A model generated the notes under the pieces. It was not told the origin of the DNA. It did no database searches and saw nothing but the letters and a program-made list of their open reading frames with translations. A stretch of 64,000 nt of DNA from Rhodococcus oryzae (GTDB lineage: Bacteria; Actinomycetota; Actinomycetes; Mycobacteriales; Mycobacteriaceae). Positions within the stretch are counted from its first letter, which is position 1; each line of letters starts with the position of its first letter. Of this stretch, positions 55,355 through 64,000 are shown in pieces. Both the position numbers and the translations under genes were made by a program. Where the stretch lies: NCBI RefSeq assembly GCF_005049235.1, contig NZ_SUMD01000005.1:62001-126000 (forward strand), in the 5' to 3' direction.

Positions 55355-55609
55355 GTCCTACCTCCTCCCACCGTGGCGCGACCGCCCGTTCTAACCAGTT
55401 TCAAGTTTGCCAGCGCTTGCTGAGAACTGAATGTGGAACATGTGACCAGGCCCTCATAGGACGGGCGAATCCGATCAATGACAGGATGGGTCCGCGAGGT
55501 TCACGGTTCGCAACACGCCCCGTGGACCCAGTACGACACGCACAATGGATTTCGACCACAAGTCGGCAAAACTCAACAACCCGAACACAACTGTCGAGGA
55601 GTCAAAAGC
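55355..55609. promoter_or_regulatory. Divergent spacer upstream of sucB, no motif resolved
   Basis: 255 bp without a gene. It must contain the promoters of sucB and of the minus-strand hypothetical gene. The A/C-rich 60 bp before sucB look like an untranslated leader ending in a GAGGAG ribosome site. No riboswitch or clear operator was recognised. Confidence 0.35.
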
Positions 55610-57334
55610 ATGGCCTTCTCCGTCCAGATGCCAGCTCTTGGTGAGAGCGTTACCGAGGGGACTGTCACGAGGTGGCTCAAGCAGGAAGGAGATACGGTCG
55701 AAGTCGACGAGCCCCTGCTCGAGGTCTCCACTGACAAGGTCGACACCGAGATCCCTTCCCCGGTGGCAGGCGTGCTGACCAAGATCGTCGCGCACGAGGA
55801 TGAGACCGTCGAGATCGGCGGAGAGCTCGCCGTGATCGGCGCGGCTGGAGAAGCCGCCGCACCCGCGCCCGCAGCCGCCCCGGAGCCCGCCGCCGCACCC
55901 GCACCGGCACCGGCCGCCCCGGAGCCCGCCGCCGCACCCGCCGCAGAGGCACCCGCCGCACCCGCGCCCGCCGCAGCGGCGTCCGGAACCCCGATCACCA
56001 TGCCGGAACTCGGCGAGTCCGTGACCGAGGGCACCGTCACCCGCTGGCTCAAGGCAGTCGGCGATTCGGTCGCCGTCGACGAGCCCCTGCTCGAGGTCTC
56101 GACCGACAAGGTCGACACCGAGATCCCCTCGCCCGTCGCGGGCACGCTGCTCGAGATCAGCGCCCAGGAGGACGACACCGTCCCGGTCGGCGGCCAGCTC
56201 GCCGTCATCGGTTCGGGCGCCCCCGCCGCCGCGCCTGCCGCGCCGCCGGCTCCCCCGGCACCGGCCGCCGCGCCGCCGGCTCCCCCGGCACCGGCCCCCG
56301 CGCCGCCGGCTCCCCCGGCTCCCCCGACACCGGCACCCGCAGCACCCGCGCCGGCCGCGCCCGCTCCGGCGGCCGCACCCTCCGGTGACGGCAGCCCGTA
56401 CGTGACCCCCCTGGTCCGAAAGCTGGCCACGGACAACAACGTCGACCTGTCGACGGTCACCGGCACCGGCGTCGGTGGACGGATCCGCAAGCAGGACGTG
56501 CTGGCCGCGGCCGAGGCGAAGAAGGCCCCGGCCGCCGCCCCGGCAACCGCCGCCCCCGCTGCCGCGGCCCCGGCCGCACCGGCCGCGGGCGTCCGGCCCG
56601 AGCTCGCGCACCTGCGCGGCACCACCCAGAAGGTCAACCGGATCCGCCAGATCACCGCGGTCAAGACCCGGGAGTCGCTGCAGACCACCGCGCAGCTGAC
56701 CCAGACCTTCGAGGTCGACGTCACCAAGATCGTCGCCCTGCGGGCCCAGGCCAAGGCCGGGTTCGCCGAGCGCGAGGGCGTGAACCTGACCTTCCTGCCG
56801 TTCTTCGCGAAGGCCGTCGTCGAGGCACTCGGGGCACACCCGAACGTCAACGCCAGCTACAACGAGGACGCCAAGGAGATCACCTACCACGCGGCCGAGC
56901 ACCTCGGCATCGCCGTGGACACCGAGCAGGGCCTGCTCTCCCCGGTGATCCACAACGCAGGCGACCTGTCGCTGGCAGGCCTGGCCCGCGCGATCGCGGA
57001 CATCGCCAAGCGGGCCCGCTCCGGCGGCCTCAAGCCGGACGAGCTGGCCGGTGGCACCTTCACGGTCACCAACATCGGCAGCCAGGGCGCCCTGTTCGAC
57101 ACCCCGATCCTGGTGCCGCCGCAGGCCGCCATGCTCGGCACGGGCGCGATCGTCAAGCGCCCGATGGTGATCACCGACGAGAACGGCAACGAGTCCATCG
57201 GCGTCCGGTCGATGTGCTACCTGCCGCTCACCTACGATCACCGCCTGATCGACGGCGCCGACGCCGGTCGGTTCCTCACCACGATCAAGCAGCGGCTCGA
57301 GGAAGCCTCGTTCGAGGCGGACCTGGGGCTCTAG
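55610..57334 (+). CDS. sucB: Dihydrolipoamide acyltransferase (E2) with two lipoyl domains
   Basis: E2 component of a 2-oxoacid dehydrogenase complex; the mycobacterial counterpart (DlaT, Rv2215) serves pyruvate dehydrogenase and peroxynitrite defence. 574 residues. Two lipoyl domains, each with the modified Lys in [13 protein letters not shown] (about 44 and 163), are joined by long Ala/Pro linkers. A peripheral-subunit-binding domain follows ([20 protein letters not shown], about 264-283), then the catalytic domain ending in [14 protein letters not shown] (about 543). ATG 55610 follows GAGGAG. lipB and lipA, needed to lipoylate it, lie just downstream. Confidence 0.95.
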   Translation: MAFSVQMPALGESVTEGTVTRWLKQEGDTVEVDEPLLEVSTDKVDTEIPSPVAGVLTKIVAHEDETVEIGGELAVIGAAGEAAAPAPAAAPEPAAAPAPAPAAPEPAAAPAAEAPAAPAPAAAASGTPITMPELGESVTEGTVTRWLKAVGDSVAVDEPLLEVSTDKVDTEIPSPVAGTLLEISAQEDDTVPVGGQLAVIGSGAPAAAPAAPPAPPAPAAAPPAPPAPAPAPPAPPAPPTPAPAAPAPAAPAPAAAPSGDGSPYVTPLVRKLATDNNVDLSTVTGTGVGGRIRKQDVLAAAEAKKAPAAAPATAAPAAAAPAAPAAGVRPELAHLRGTTQKVNRIRQITAVKTRESLQTTAQLTQTFEVDVTKIVALRAQAKAGFAEREGVNLTFLPFFAKAVVEALGAHPNVNASYNEDAKEITYHAAEHLGIAVDTEQGLLSPVIHNAGDLSLAGLARAIADIAKRARSGGLKPDELAGGTFTVTNIGSQGALFDTPILVPPQAAMLGTGAIVKRPMVITDENGNESIGVRSMCYLPLTYDHRLIDGADAGRFLTTIKQRLEEASFEADLGL

Positions 57335-57369
57335 CTCGACCAGTAGATCGGCAGCACGGACACGCCCGT

Positions 57370-57403
57370 CGGGGGCACCATCGGATCACCGGTGGTGCCC
57401 CCG
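57370..57403 (+). terminator. Hairpin terminator after sucB
   Basis: An 11-bp stem (57370-57380 with 57393-57403) with a 12-base loop, 36 bp after the sucB stop and before the next gene. Confidence 0.65.
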
Positions 57404-57424
57404 TCGGCGTCAGGAGGCAGCACG

Positions 57425-58315
57425 ATGCGAGTGACAATCGCCGGCTCGTCCGGCTTGATCGGGTCATCCCTTGTGGCTTCGCTGCGGGCGGACGGCCACG
57501 AGATCCGGCGGCTGGTGCGGCGGCCTGCCGCGGGGCCGGACGAGTTCCGGTGGGCACCCGAGCGCGGCGAGCTGGACGAACGCGCCCTCGCCGACGCGGA
57601 CGCGGTGGTGAATCTGTGCGGCACCAACTTCGGCGACACCCGGTGGAACGGCGCGTTCAAGCAGACGCTGCGGGACAGCCGGATCACCTCGACCGACGTG
57701 ATCGCGCGGGCGGTCGCCGATGCCGGGGTGCCGAGGCTGCTCAACGCCAGCGCGGTCGGCTACTACGGCGACACCGGCGAGCGGGTCGTCGACGAGACCG
57801 CGGCGCCCGGGGCCGGGTTCCTGGCCGACCTGTGTCGGGACTGGGAGGCGGCGACCGTGCCCGCCAGTGAGGCCGGGGTGCGCACCGTGCTGCTACGGAG
57901 CGCGGCGGTGATCTCACCGCGGGGCGGGCTGCTGGGCCGCCTGCGTCCACTGTTCCGGTTGGGGCTCGGCGGCCGGCTCGGCACCGGGCGGCAGTACCTG
58001 TCCTGGATCTCCCTCGAGGACGAACTCGACGCCATCGCGTTCGCGCTGCGCACCGAGACGCTGAGCGGCCCGGTGAACCTCGCCGGGCCCTCGCCCGCGA
58101 CCAACGCGTCCTTCACCGCCGCTCTTGGCCGCGCCCTGCACCGCCCGACGCCATGGGTGGTGCCCGGATTCGCGGTGCGCGCCGTCGTCGGCGAGATCGC
58201 GGACGAGGTCGCGCTGACCGGGCAGCGGGTCCTGCCCGCGGCACTGGAGAGTGCCGGATTCACCTTCCACCACACCACGATCGGCGAGGCCATCGACGCC
58301 GCGCTGTCGGACTGA
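57425..58315 (+). CDS. TIGR01777-type NAD-dependent epimerase/dehydratase-like protein, Rv2216-like
   Basis: 296-residue atypical SDR. The dinucleotide motif [18 protein letters not shown] spans about residues 3-20. The family segments [38 protein letters not shown] (with the Tyr of the active site) and [12 protein letters not shown] follow. The family (also called YfcH/SULA-like) is widespread and its substrate is unknown. ATG 57425 is supported by GGAGG eight bases before it. Genomic order sucB, this gene, lipB, lipA matches M. tuberculosis, but no link to lipoate metabolism is shown. Confidence 0.92.
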   Translation: MRVTIAGSSGLIGSSLVASLRADGHEIRRLVRRPAAGPDEFRWAPERGELDERALADADAVVNLCGTNFGDTRWNGAFKQTLRDSRITSTDVIARAVADAGVPRLLNASAVGYYGDTGERVVDETAAPGAGFLADLCRDWEAATVPASEAGVRTVLLRSAAVISPRGGLLGRLRPLFRLGLGGRLGTGRQYLSWISLEDELDAIAFALRTETLSGPVNLAGPSPATNASFTAALGRALHRPTPWVVPGFAVRAVVGEIADEVALTGQRVLPAALESAGFTFHHTTIGEAIDAALSD

Positions 58316-58360
58316 CCGCCCTCGGCCCGGACCGCGCCCAGCCGACCGACGGGCCGGGCG

Positions 58361-58366
58361 TAACGT
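58361..58366 (+). promoter_or_regulatory. -10 hexamer of a probable leaderless promoter for lipB
   Basis: TAACGT, seven bases before ATG 58374. Confidence 0.65.
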
Positions 58367-58373
58367 GTGCCCC

Positions 58374-59138
58374 ATGGGCACCACTTCCTCGGTTCGGTTC
58401 AGCACGGATCCCCTCGAGGTGAGGAGCCTCGGCACGCTCGACTACCTGGCGGCATGGGAGCTGCAGCGCGAACTCGTCGCCGATCGGGCCGCGGACAGCG
58501 GGCGTGACACCCTGCTGCTGCTCGAGCATCCCTCCGTCTACACCGCCGGGCGTCGCACCGCCCCGGAGGACCGGCCCACCGACGGCATCCCGGTGATCGA
58601 CGTGGACCGCGGCGGCAAGATCACGTGGCACGGGCCCGGACAGCTGGTCGGCTACCCGATCGTCAAGCTCGCCGTACCGGTCGACGTCGTGAACTACGTC
58701 CGGCGGATCGAGGAGGCACTGATCTCCGTCTGCACCGACCTCGGCATCGCATGCGGACGCGTCGAGGGTCGCTCCGGTGTGTGGCTGCCCGCCTCGCTGA
58801 CCGGCGGGTCCTGGCTGCCCGAGCGCAAGATCGCCGCGATCGGCGTGCGGATGCAGCGCGGGGTCGCCATGCACGGCTTCGCGATCAACTGCGACGCGGA
58901 CCTCGGGGCCTTCGACGAGATCATCCCGTGCGGCATCGCCGACGCAGGCGTCACCTCGCTCTCGCGCGAACTCGGTCGGACGGTCACCGTCGCCGAGATC
59001 ACCCCTGCGGTCGTCGCCGCGGTCGCGGCCGCGCTCGACGGCGAACTCCGGGTCACCGAGCACGACATCGAGCGCATCACCTTCGACGAGGCGGCCGCGG
59101 CCGAGCCGACCCGCTTCACCACGCACCGGTTCGCCTGA
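58374..59138 (+). CDS. lipB: Octanoyl-[acyl-carrier-protein]:protein N-octanoyltransferase
   Basis: Transfers octanoate from ACP to lipoyl-domain lysines, the first step of endogenous lipoylation. 254 residues. Conserved parts are [17 protein letters not shown] (about 80-96), the Lys region near [18 protein letters not shown], and [13 protein letters not shown] containing the catalytic Cys (about 185). ATG 58374 is supported by the leaderless hexamer; upstream in-frame codons would add a Pro/Arg-rich leader. Substrates nearby include SucB. Confidence 0.95.
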   Translation: MGTTSSVRFSTDPLEVRSLGTLDYLAAWELQRELVADRAADSGRDTLLLLEHPSVYTAGRRTAPEDRPTDGIPVIDVDRGGKITWHGPGQLVGYPIVKLAVPVDVVNYVRRIEEALISVCTDLGIACGRVEGRSGVWLPASLTGGSWLPERKIAAIGVRMQRGVAMHGFAINCDADLGAFDEIIPCGIADAGVTSLSRELGRTVTVAEITPAVVAAVAAALDGELRVTEHDIERITFDEAAAAEPTRFTTHRFA

Positions 59139-59188
59139 CGCCCATCGCCTGCGCCTCTCCCGGTCGATCGACGTCCTCGCGCCGGGCG

Positions 59189-59194
59189 TAGCAT
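59189..59194 (+). promoter_or_regulatory. -10 hexamer of a probable leaderless promoter for lipA
   Basis: TAGCAT, seven bases before GTG 59202. Confidence 0.65.
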
Positions 59195-59201
59195 CGGAGC
59201 C

Positions 59202-60215
59202 GTGACTGTGGCCCCAGAAGGACGCAAGCTGCTCCGTATCGAGATCCGAAACGCGGAGACCCCCATCGAACGCAAACCCAACTGGATCAAGACCCGAGCG
59301 AAGATGGGCCCGGAGTACTCCGAGCTCAAGGGTCTGGTCAAGCGGGAGGGTCTGCACACGGTCTGCGAGGAAGCGGGCTGCCCCAACATCTACGAGTGCT
59401 GGGAGGACCGCGAGGCCACCTTCCTCATCGGCGGTGAACAGTGCACCCGCCGATGCGATTTCTGCCAGATCGACACCGGCAAGCCGGAGGCGCTCGACCG
59501 CGACGAGCCGCGCCGCGTCGCCGAGTCGGTGCAGGCAATGGGTCTGCGGTACTCCACGATCACCGGCGTCGCCCGCGACGACCTCGAGGACGGCGGCTCC
59601 TGGCTGTACGCCGAGACGGTCCGCCAGATCCACGCCCTCAACCCAGGCACCGGCGTCGAGAACCTGATCCCCGACTTCAACGGCAAGCCGGATCTGCTTG
59701 CCGAGGTGTTCGAGTCGCGGCCGGAGGTCCTCGCGCACAACGTCGAGACCGTGCCGCGGATCTTCAAGCGCATCCGTCCCGCGTTCCGGTACGAGCGCTC
59801 GCTCGGCGTCATCACCGCCGCCCGCGACTTCGGACTGGTCACCAAGTCGAACCTCATCCTCGGCATGGGCGAGACGCCCGAGGAGATCCGCCAGGCGCTG
59901 GTCGACCTGCACGAGGCCGGCTGCGACATCATCACCATCACCCAGTACCTGCGTCCCTCGCCGCGGCATCACCCCGTCGAGCGGTGGGTCAAGCCGGAGG
60001 AGTTCGTCGAGCACTCCCAGTTCGCCACCGAACTCGGCTTCGCGGGCGTGATGGCCGGACCGCTGGTCCGCTCGTCCTACCGGGCCGGTCGCCTCTACGC
60101 GCAGGCGATGGCGCACCACGGCCGCGAGCTGCCCGAGGGCCAGGCCCATCTCGCCGACGGGGGCAGCGCCTCGCAGGAAGCCAGCTCGCTGATGGAGCGG
60201 CTCGCCCGCGCCTGA
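59202..60215 (+). CDS. lipA: Lipoyl synthase (radical SAM)
   Basis: Inserts two sulfur atoms into the protein-bound octanoyl group. 337 residues. The auxiliary 4Fe-4S Cys set is in [13 protein letters not shown] (about 57-69); the radical SAM cluster motif CTRRCDFC (CX3CX2C) is at about 84-91. [15 protein letters not shown] and [11 protein letters not shown] are standard family segments. The final Ser of the family is in the LVRSSYRAG stretch near residue 292. It needs Fe-S supply, for which erpA is a candidate in this window. Confidence 0.97.
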   Translation: MTVAPEGRKLLRIEIRNAETPIERKPNWIKTRAKMGPEYSELKGLVKREGLHTVCEEAGCPNIYECWEDREATFLIGGEQCTRRCDFCQIDTGKPEALDRDEPRRVAESVQAMGLRYSTITGVARDDLEDGGSWLYAETVRQIHALNPGTGVENLIPDFNGKPDLLAEVFESRPEVLAHNVETVPRIFKRIRPAFRYERSLGVITAARDFGLVTKSNLILGMGETPEEIRQALVDLHEAGCDIITITQYLRPSPRHHPVERWVKPEEFVEHSQFATELGFAGVMAGPLVRSSYRAGRLYAQAMAHHGRELPEGQAHLADGGSASQEASSLMERLARA

Positions 60216-60258
60216 GCCCCACCACCACTCGGGTGCGATCGGCCTCCGGCCAGGGACG

Positions 60259-60264
60259 TATCCT
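60259..60264 (+). promoter_or_regulatory. -10 hexamer of a probable leaderless promoter for the DUF4191 gene
   Basis: TATCCT, seven bases before ATG 60272. Confidence 0.65.
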
Positions 60265-60271
60265 GTGACGT

Positions 60272-61012
60272 ATGGCGAACGGCAAGGGCAAGCCCACCAA
60301 AGAGGCGAAGGCTGCGGCGAAAGCGGCCCGTAAGCAGGCATCGAAGGAGCGCAGGAGCCAGCTCTGGCAGGCGTTCCAGATGCAGCGCAAGGAAGACAAG
60401 CTGCTGCTGCCGCTGATGATCGGTGCCGTCGTCGGGCTCGCCGTGGTGTTCTTCCTCGTCGGCCTCATCTTCGGAATCCAGTGGTTCCTGCTGCCGATCG
60501 GCATCCTGCTCGGTGTGCTCGCCGCGTTCATCATCTTCGGCAGGCGCGTGCAGAAGACCGTGTACGGCAAGGCCGAGGGCCAGGCAGGCGCAGGCGCCTG
60601 GGCACTGGACAACCTGCAGGGCGGCTGGCGGGTGTCCAACGCGATCGCGGGTACCACCCAGCTCGACGCCGTGCACCGGGTGATCGGCAGGCCGGGCGTC
60701 ATCCTGGTCGCCGAGGGTTCGCCTCAGCGGGTGAAGTCCCTTCTCGCGCAGGAGAAGAAGAAGACCGCGCGGCTCGTCGGCGACACCCCGATCTACGACA
60801 TCATCATCGGCAACGACGAGGGCCAGGTGCCGCTGTCGCAGCTGCAGAAGTACCTCGCGAAGCTGCCGAAGAACATCGACACCAAGCGGATGGACTCGAT
60901 CGAGTCGCGGCTGGCGGCGCTCGGCGCCCGCGGCGGCCCGGCCATGCCGAAGGGCCCGCTGCCCGGCGGCGCCAAGATGAAGGGCGTCCAGCGCACGATG
61001 CGCAGGCGCTGA
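60272..61012 (+). CDS. DUF4191 membrane protein, Rv2219-like
   Basis: 246 residues. A highly basic N-terminus (KGKPTKEAKAAAKAARKQAS) precedes two adjacent membrane helices (about 46-66 and 70-90). A cytoplasmic C-terminal domain follows, with WRVSNAIAGTTQLDAVHRVI, and ends in basic residues. Actinobacteria-specific family of unknown function, nearly always between lipA and glnA. ATG 60272 has a leaderless-type hexamer. It faces the RDD gene across a strong hairpin. Confidence 0.92.
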   Translation: MANGKGKPTKEAKAAAKAARKQASKERRSQLWQAFQMQRKEDKLLLPLMIGAVVGLAVVFFLVGLIFGIQWFLLPIGILLGVLAAFIIFGRRVQKTVYGKAEGQAGAGAWALDNLQGGWRVSNAIAGTTQLDAVHRVIGRPGVILVAEGSPQRVKSLLAQEKKKTARLVGDTPIYDIIIGNDEGQVPLSQLQKYLAKLPKNIDTKRMDSIESRLAALGARGGPAMPKGPLPGGAKMKGVQRTMRRR

Positions 61013-61028
61013 CCCTCCCCCTCACAAC

Positions 61029-61067
61029 CGAAGTGCCCTCGACGTGATTCACGTCGAGGGCACTTCG
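61029..61067. terminator. Two-way hairpin terminator between the DUF4191 and RDD genes
   Basis: Perfect 18-bp stem (61029-61046 with 61050-61067) with a 3-base loop in a 73-bp convergent gap. Confidence 0.85.
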
Positions 61068-61085
61068 CGTTCGGGTGCGGGGCGA

Positions 61086-61562
61086 CTAGCGCGAGCGAAC
61101 CAGCGCGGTGCCGGTGGCGCGGTCGTGCATGCCGCGGCCGTCGAGATCGGTGATCAGCGCGGGGATGACGAACACCAGCAGCACCTGACGGGCCAGCGCA
61201 CGCACGATGCCGACGGGCACCGGCGCGTCGACCCGGGCCACCTGCAGTCCCACGCAGTACTGGCCGGGGGTGAAGGAGAACAGCGTCACCGTGAGCACGC
61301 CGACGACGAACCAGACCATCAGGATGATGGTGCCGAGCCGGCCGTCGAGCGCGTCCCCGCCGAGGATCAGCAGCGCGACGCCGCCGCCCATCAGCCAGTC
61401 GATCATGAAGGCCGCGAGACGTCGGCCGGTGCCGACCAACGAGCCGCGGCCCGACTCCGGCAATCCGAGCCGCTCGCCCTTGTAGAGGTTCTCGGTGCCG
61501 TCCTCCCCCTTGGGAAGGGCCGCCGAGGGGCCGGAGAGCCAGGATCCAGTGCTTCGCGCCAT
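61086..61562 (-). CDS. RDD-family membrane protein
   Basis: 158 residues with an N-terminal polar segment, then the RDD motif RRLAAFMIDWLMGGGVAL (Arg and Asp in the first helix, about residues 47-64). Two further helices follow (about 75-98 and 120-145). Members are small membrane proteins linked to ion or solute transport in some species; the role here is unknown. ATG 61562 follows TATCCT by seven bases. Position matches the small RDD gene (Rv2219A) between Rv2219 and glnA1. Confidence 0.9.
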   Translation of the reverse strand: MARSTGSWLSGPSAALPKGEDGTENLYKGERLGLPESGRGSLVGTGRRLAAFMIDWLMGGGVALLILGGDALDGRLGTIILMVWFVVGVLTVTLFSFTPGQYCVGLQVARVDAPVPVGIVRALARQVLLVFVIPALITDLDGRGMHDRATGTALVRSR

Positions 61563-61569
61563 GCATCCC

Positions 61570-61575
61570 AGGATA
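61570..61575 (-). promoter_or_regulatory. -10 hexamer of a probable leaderless promoter for the RDD gene
   Basis: TATCCT on the minus strand, seven bases before ATG 61562. Confidence 0.65.
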
Positions 61576-61642
61576 GGCCCAGCGTGGCGGGTCGATCACG
61601 ATGGCCCGGGGAGGGTGTGAGATACACCGTTATCCGAGACGT

Positions 61643-61658
61643 GTAACACTGGCGAAAC
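61643..61658 (+). promoter_or_regulatory. GlnR-like binding site upstream of glnA1
   Basis: GTAAC (61643-61647), six bases, then GAAAC (61654-61658) exactly fit one half of the actinobacterial GlnR element (gTnAC-n6-GaAAC). It lies 100 bp before the glnA1 start. The second half-site of the full element is not clear; GTGAG/CGTTA upstream (about 61616-61631) is only a loose match at the wrong spacing. Confidence 0.6.
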
Positions 61659-61757
61659 ACAACCTTGATTGCTGGGCAACACCAGGTCCATACCGTCTGT
61701 CTCGACGCAAGCCGCCGGAATGCACAATCGGCAGGCACCAACTGAAGGAGCACACGC

Positions 61758-63194
61758 GTGGCGTTCACCACGGCCGAAGAGGTCATCAATTACATAGCCG
61801 ACGAAAAGATCGAGTACGTCGACATCCGGTTCAGCGACCTGCCGGGCGTTCAGCAGCACTTCTCGATCCCCGCGTCCGCGTTCAACAAGGACGTCTTCGA
61901 GGACGGCCTCGCGTTCGACGGTTCGTCCGTCCGCGGCTTCCAGTCGATCCACGAGTCGGACATGATGCTCCTGCCCGACGTCAGCACCGCCCGAGTCGAC
62001 CCCTTCCGCGCCGCCAAGACGCTGAACATGGACTTCTTCGTGCACGACCCGTTCACCCGTGAGTCCTACAGCCGCGACCCCCGCAACGTCGCGCGCAAGG
62101 CCGAGGAGTACTTGGTCAGCACCGGCATCGCCGACACCGCCTTCTTCGGCGCCGAGGCCGAGTTCTACATCTTCGACTCGGTCCGCTACGACTCCGGCAT
62201 GAACGGCGCCTTCTACGAGCTGGACTCGATCTCCGGCTCCTGGAACACCGGCAACGAGGTCAACGCCGACGGCAGCCCGAACCTCGGCTACAAGGTTCGC
62301 CCGAAGGGTGGCTACTTCCCGGTCGCCCCGTACGACCACTACGTCGACCTGCGCGACGAGATCTCCACCAACCTGCAGAACGCGGGCTTCGAGCTCGAGC
62401 GCGGCCACCACGAGGTGGGCACCGGCGGCCAGCAGGAGATCAACTACAAGTTCAACACCCTGCTCGCGGCGGCCGACGACCTGCAGCTGTTCAAGTACAT
62501 CGTGAAGAACACCTGCTGGCAGAACGGCAAGTCCGCGACCTTCATGCCGAAGCCGCTCTTCGGTGACAACGGCTCGGGCATGCACGTGCACCAGTCGCTG
62601 TGGAAGGACGGCAAGCCGCTCTTCCACGACGAGTCCGGCTACGCGGGCCTGTCCGACATGGCGCGCCACTACATCGGCGGCATCCTGCACCACGCACCGT
62701 CGCTGCTGGCCTTCACCAACCCGACGGTCAACTCGTACCACCGCCTGGTGCCGGGCTACGAAGCCCCCATCAACCTGGTGTACAGCCAGCGCAACCGCTC
62801 CGCGGCCGTGCGTATCCCGATCACCGGCAACAACCCGAAGGCCAAGCGCATCGAGTTCCGCGCGCCGGACTCCTCGGGTAACCCGTACCTGAACTTCGCC
62901 GCGCAGATGATGGCCGGCCTGGACGGCATCAAGAACAAGATCGAGCCGATGGCGCCGGTCGACAAGGACCTCTACGAGCTACCGCCGGAGGAGGCCCGCA
63001 ACATCCCGCAGGCCCCCACCAGCCTGGCGACGGTCATCGACCGCCTCGAGGCCGATCACGAGTACCTCACCGAGGGTGGCGTGTTCACGACCGACCTGAT
63101 CGAGAGCTGGATCTCGATCAAGCGCGAGCAGGAGATCGCCCCGGTCAACCTGCGGCCGCACCCGTACGAGTTCCAGCTGTACTACGACGTCTAA
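61758..63194 (+). CDS. glnA1: Glutamine synthetase type I
   Basis: Assimilates ammonia by making glutamine from glutamate and ATP; forms a dodecamer. 478 residues, the GSI-beta length. Visible motifs: [17 protein letters not shown] near residue 54, the metal-binding [13 protein letters not shown] (about 131-143), the ATP-site [12 protein letters not shown], and the adenylylation Tyr in DLYELPPEE (about residue 405), so activity is probably under GlnE control. GTG 61758 follows GAAGGAG. A GlnR-like site lies upstream and a strong hairpin downstream. Confidence 0.97.
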   Translation: MAFTTAEEVINYIADEKIEYVDIRFSDLPGVQQHFSIPASAFNKDVFEDGLAFDGSSVRGFQSIHESDMMLLPDVSTARVDPFRAAKTLNMDFFVHDPFTRESYSRDPRNVARKAEEYLVSTGIADTAFFGAEAEFYIFDSVRYDSGMNGAFYELDSISGSWNTGNEVNADGSPNLGYKVRPKGGYFPVAPYDHYVDLRDEISTNLQNAGFELERGHHEVGTGGQQEINYKFNTLLAAADDLQLFKYIVKNTCWQNGKSATFMPKPLFGDNGSGMHVHQSLWKDGKPLFHDESGYAGLSDMARHYIGGILHHAPSLLAFTNPTVNSYHRLVPGYEAPINLVYSQRNRSAAVRIPITGNNPKAKRIEFRAPDSSGNPYLNFAAQMMAGLDGIKNKIEPMAPVDKDLYELPPEEARNIPQAPTSLATVIDRLEADHEYLTEGGVFTTDLIESWISIKREQEIAPVNLRPHPYEFQLYYDV

Positions 63195-63234
63195 ATCGAC
63201 GTCCAAGTCGTTCATCCGCTGAACGCCTGAACAC

Positions 63235-63274
63235 ACAACGGCGCCCCGACCATTTCTGGTCGGGGCGCCGTTGT
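63235..63274. terminator. Two-way hairpin terminator between glnA1 and the NlpC/P60 gene
   Basis: Perfect 18-bp stem (63235-63252 with 63257-63274) with a 4-base loop, ten bases from the convergent gene's stop. Confidence 0.88.
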
Positions 63275-63284
63275 CCTGAGGGGG

Positions 63285-63815
63285 TCAGTACCGCCGGGCG
63301 GCGGTGAAGGGCATCGAGTCGAGCGGTGCCCGCTTGACCGACTGGCCGGGGGTCGGCGCGTGCACGACCATGCCGCCGCCTGCATAGAGGCCGACGTGCT
63401 CGGTGCCGTAGAACAGCACGACGTCGCCCGGCTGCAGGTCACCCTTGCCGACCGGCGTTCCGCCGTTGATCTGGTCGTAGGTGGTCCGCGGCACGGACAC
63501 GCCCGCCTGCCGATATGCCCACTGGACCAGACCCGAGCAGTCGAAGGTGTCGGGGCCGGTCGCGCCCCACACATAGGGCGCGCCGATCTTGGTCTGCGCG
63601 GCGTCGAGTGCGCGCTGTCCGTGCGTGACCATGGCGTCCGGGGTGATCGCGCCCATCGGCGGTAGGCCGGGGATCTCGAAGTTTCCCAGCCCCGGGATAC
63701 TCAGCGGCTGCGCCACCGCGGGGGCGACCGGGAGAATCACCGCTCCCGCGGTGATCGCCCCCAGCAACAGACCACGGGCGATTCGGTTGTTCTTCTGCAG
63801 GCGGTGCTTGCTCAT
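63285..63815 (-). CDS. Secreted NlpC/P60 endopeptidase (third paralogue)
   Basis: 176-residue exported peptidoglycan hydrolase. Signal peptide about 1-36 (basic start, then LLLGAITAGAVILPVAPAVAQ). A short Pro/Gly linker (IPGLGNFEIPGLPP) resembles that of the 24855-25421 protein. The catalytic domain has Cys in DTFDCSGLVQWAY, His in TEHVGLYAG and the third residue in VVHAPT, and ends in TAARRY. ATG 63815 has GGAGG. Unlike its two paralogues it has no ydaO-type leader; instead a phased repeat array lies upstream (63928-63977). Confidence 0.92.
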   Translation of the reverse strand: MSKHRLQKNNRIARGLLLGAITAGAVILPVAPAVAQPLSIPGLGNFEIPGLPPMGAITPDAMVTHGQRALDAAQTKIGAPYVWGATGPDTFDCSGLVQWAYRQAGVSVPRTTYDQINGGTPVGKGDLQPGDVVLFYGTEHVGLYAGGGMVVHAPTPGQSVKRAPLDSMPFTAARRY

Positions 63816-63927
63816 GCGAGGGGTCCTCCGGGTGTTCCGCTGACCGAAACCTCGTGTGGCTCGATCTACTGGCGGAACCCAGAGTCCCTTCGTTATCTAA
63901 TCGAGACATCGGGAGAACTACCCGCAT

Positions 63928-63977
63928 GGGTACCCGTTTTGTGATGTTTGGGTACCTGGTGTGATGTGTCGGTTACC
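63928..63977 (-). promoter_or_regulatory. Phased GGKTACC repeat array upstream of the third NlpC/P60 gene
   Basis: Plus-strand reading: GGGTACC (63928-63934), GGGTACC (63950-63956) and GGTTACC (63971-63977), spaced 22 and 21 bp, that is two helical turns. GTGATGT occurs in both intervals (63941-63947 and 63961-63967). All lie 113-162 bp before the gene start. This looks like a tandem binding array for one activator or repressor. Between it and the gene, GGTTCCGC/GCGGAAC (about 63832-63878) can form a leader hairpin. Confidence 0.5.
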
Positions 63978-64000
63978 CGGCCTGAATCCGTACCGACTCC

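Noticed and set aside
56220-56400. Short repeats of GCGCCGCCGGCTCCCCCGGC type
   Set aside because: They encode the Ala/Pro linker between the lipoyl and binding domains of SucB, which is normally low-complexity; not an independent repeat element or CRISPR array.
63816-63927. A ydaO-type riboswitch before the third NlpC/P60 gene, by analogy with its paralogues
   Set aside because: Neither GGGGTGAATC nor the CCCGTCAGC strand is present; only a simple GGTTCCGC/GCGGAAC hairpin can be drawn.

Overview
The window is high-GC actinobacterial DNA with strong G/C preference at third codon positions. It looks like chromosomal core from a mycolic-acid-containing Mycobacteriales species of Rhodococcus/Nocardia type. 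Supporting genes include alpha-1,6- and alpha-1,2-mannosyltransferases for lipomannan, PimB', actinobacterial QcrCAB/CtaC/CtaE/CtaF, class II DAHP synthase, GlnA1 and RipC-like NlpC/P60 hydrolases. From memory of the M. tuberculosis map, gene order follows the block from about Rv2173 to Rv2220 almost end to end, which anchors many of the calls. No phage, insertion sequence, CRISPR array, tRNA or rRNA was seen.

Region by region: 1-4.3 kb, carotenoid genes crtI and crtB flank the mannosyltransferase mptA. 4.3-10.6 kb, an SDR enzyme, the DNA-binding protein divergent from pknL (a Ser/Thr kinase with four PASTA repeats), then a secreted lipase, a HAD phosphatase and a two-domain VOC protein. 10.7-14.5 kb, aroG, RNase AS, a DUF2029-type mannosyltransferase and a DUF4240 orphan. 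14.5-19 kb, a tightly packed leftward operon (two SRPBCC proteins, ArsA-like ATPase, CxxC protein, ROK kinase, PlsC). 19-25.7 kb, fadD15, pimB', a membrane HExxH protein, and two NlpC/P60 genes each behind a ydaO-type (c-di-AMP) riboswitch. 25.7-29.8 kb, a Cys-rich small protein, a DEDDh-GIY-YIG nuclease, a RAM-only protein, trpD and a hypothetical gene. 30-34.3 kb, ctaE-qcrCAB. 34.4-39.3 kb, an accessory island (LysR, NmrA, DUF1772, arylsulfatase). 39.5-41 kb, ctaC-ctaF. 41.2-46.8 kb, asnB, adenosine kinase, erpA, glycerate kinase and DUF3043. 46.8-50.6 kb, a GlxA-type regulator with a divergent small membrane protein, then cobUTS. 50.6-51.1 kb, a decayed MaoC gene. 51.1-61.6 kb, ilvE, gcvT, pepB, a hypothetical gene, sucB, an epimerase, lipB, lipA, DUF4191 and an RDD protein. 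61.7-63.8 kb, glnA1 behind a GlnR-like site, then a third NlpC/P60 gene.

Several themes link the genes. Respiratory genes (ctaE-qcrCAB and ctaC-ctaF) build the bc1-aa3 supercomplex. mptA, the second mannosyltransferase and pimB' act on PIM/LM/LAM. Three NlpC/P60 enzymes and pknL belong to wall growth and its control. sucB, lipB, lipA and gcvT share lipoate or one-carbon metabolism.

Regulatory signals are unusually readable here. Seventeen genes have a TANNNT-like (-10) hexamer 6-8 nt before the start codon, the signature of leaderless mRNA. Nearly every convergent junction has a long perfect hairpin, and three of them share one composite palindrome design. Two genes can be read sensibly only from CTG codons in CTGA overlaps. 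No wholly new multi-gene system was recognised. The most interesting points are the paired riboswitches, a phased GGKTACC operator-like array before the third NlpC/P60 gene, the shared palindromes, the CTG starts and the MaoC remnant.
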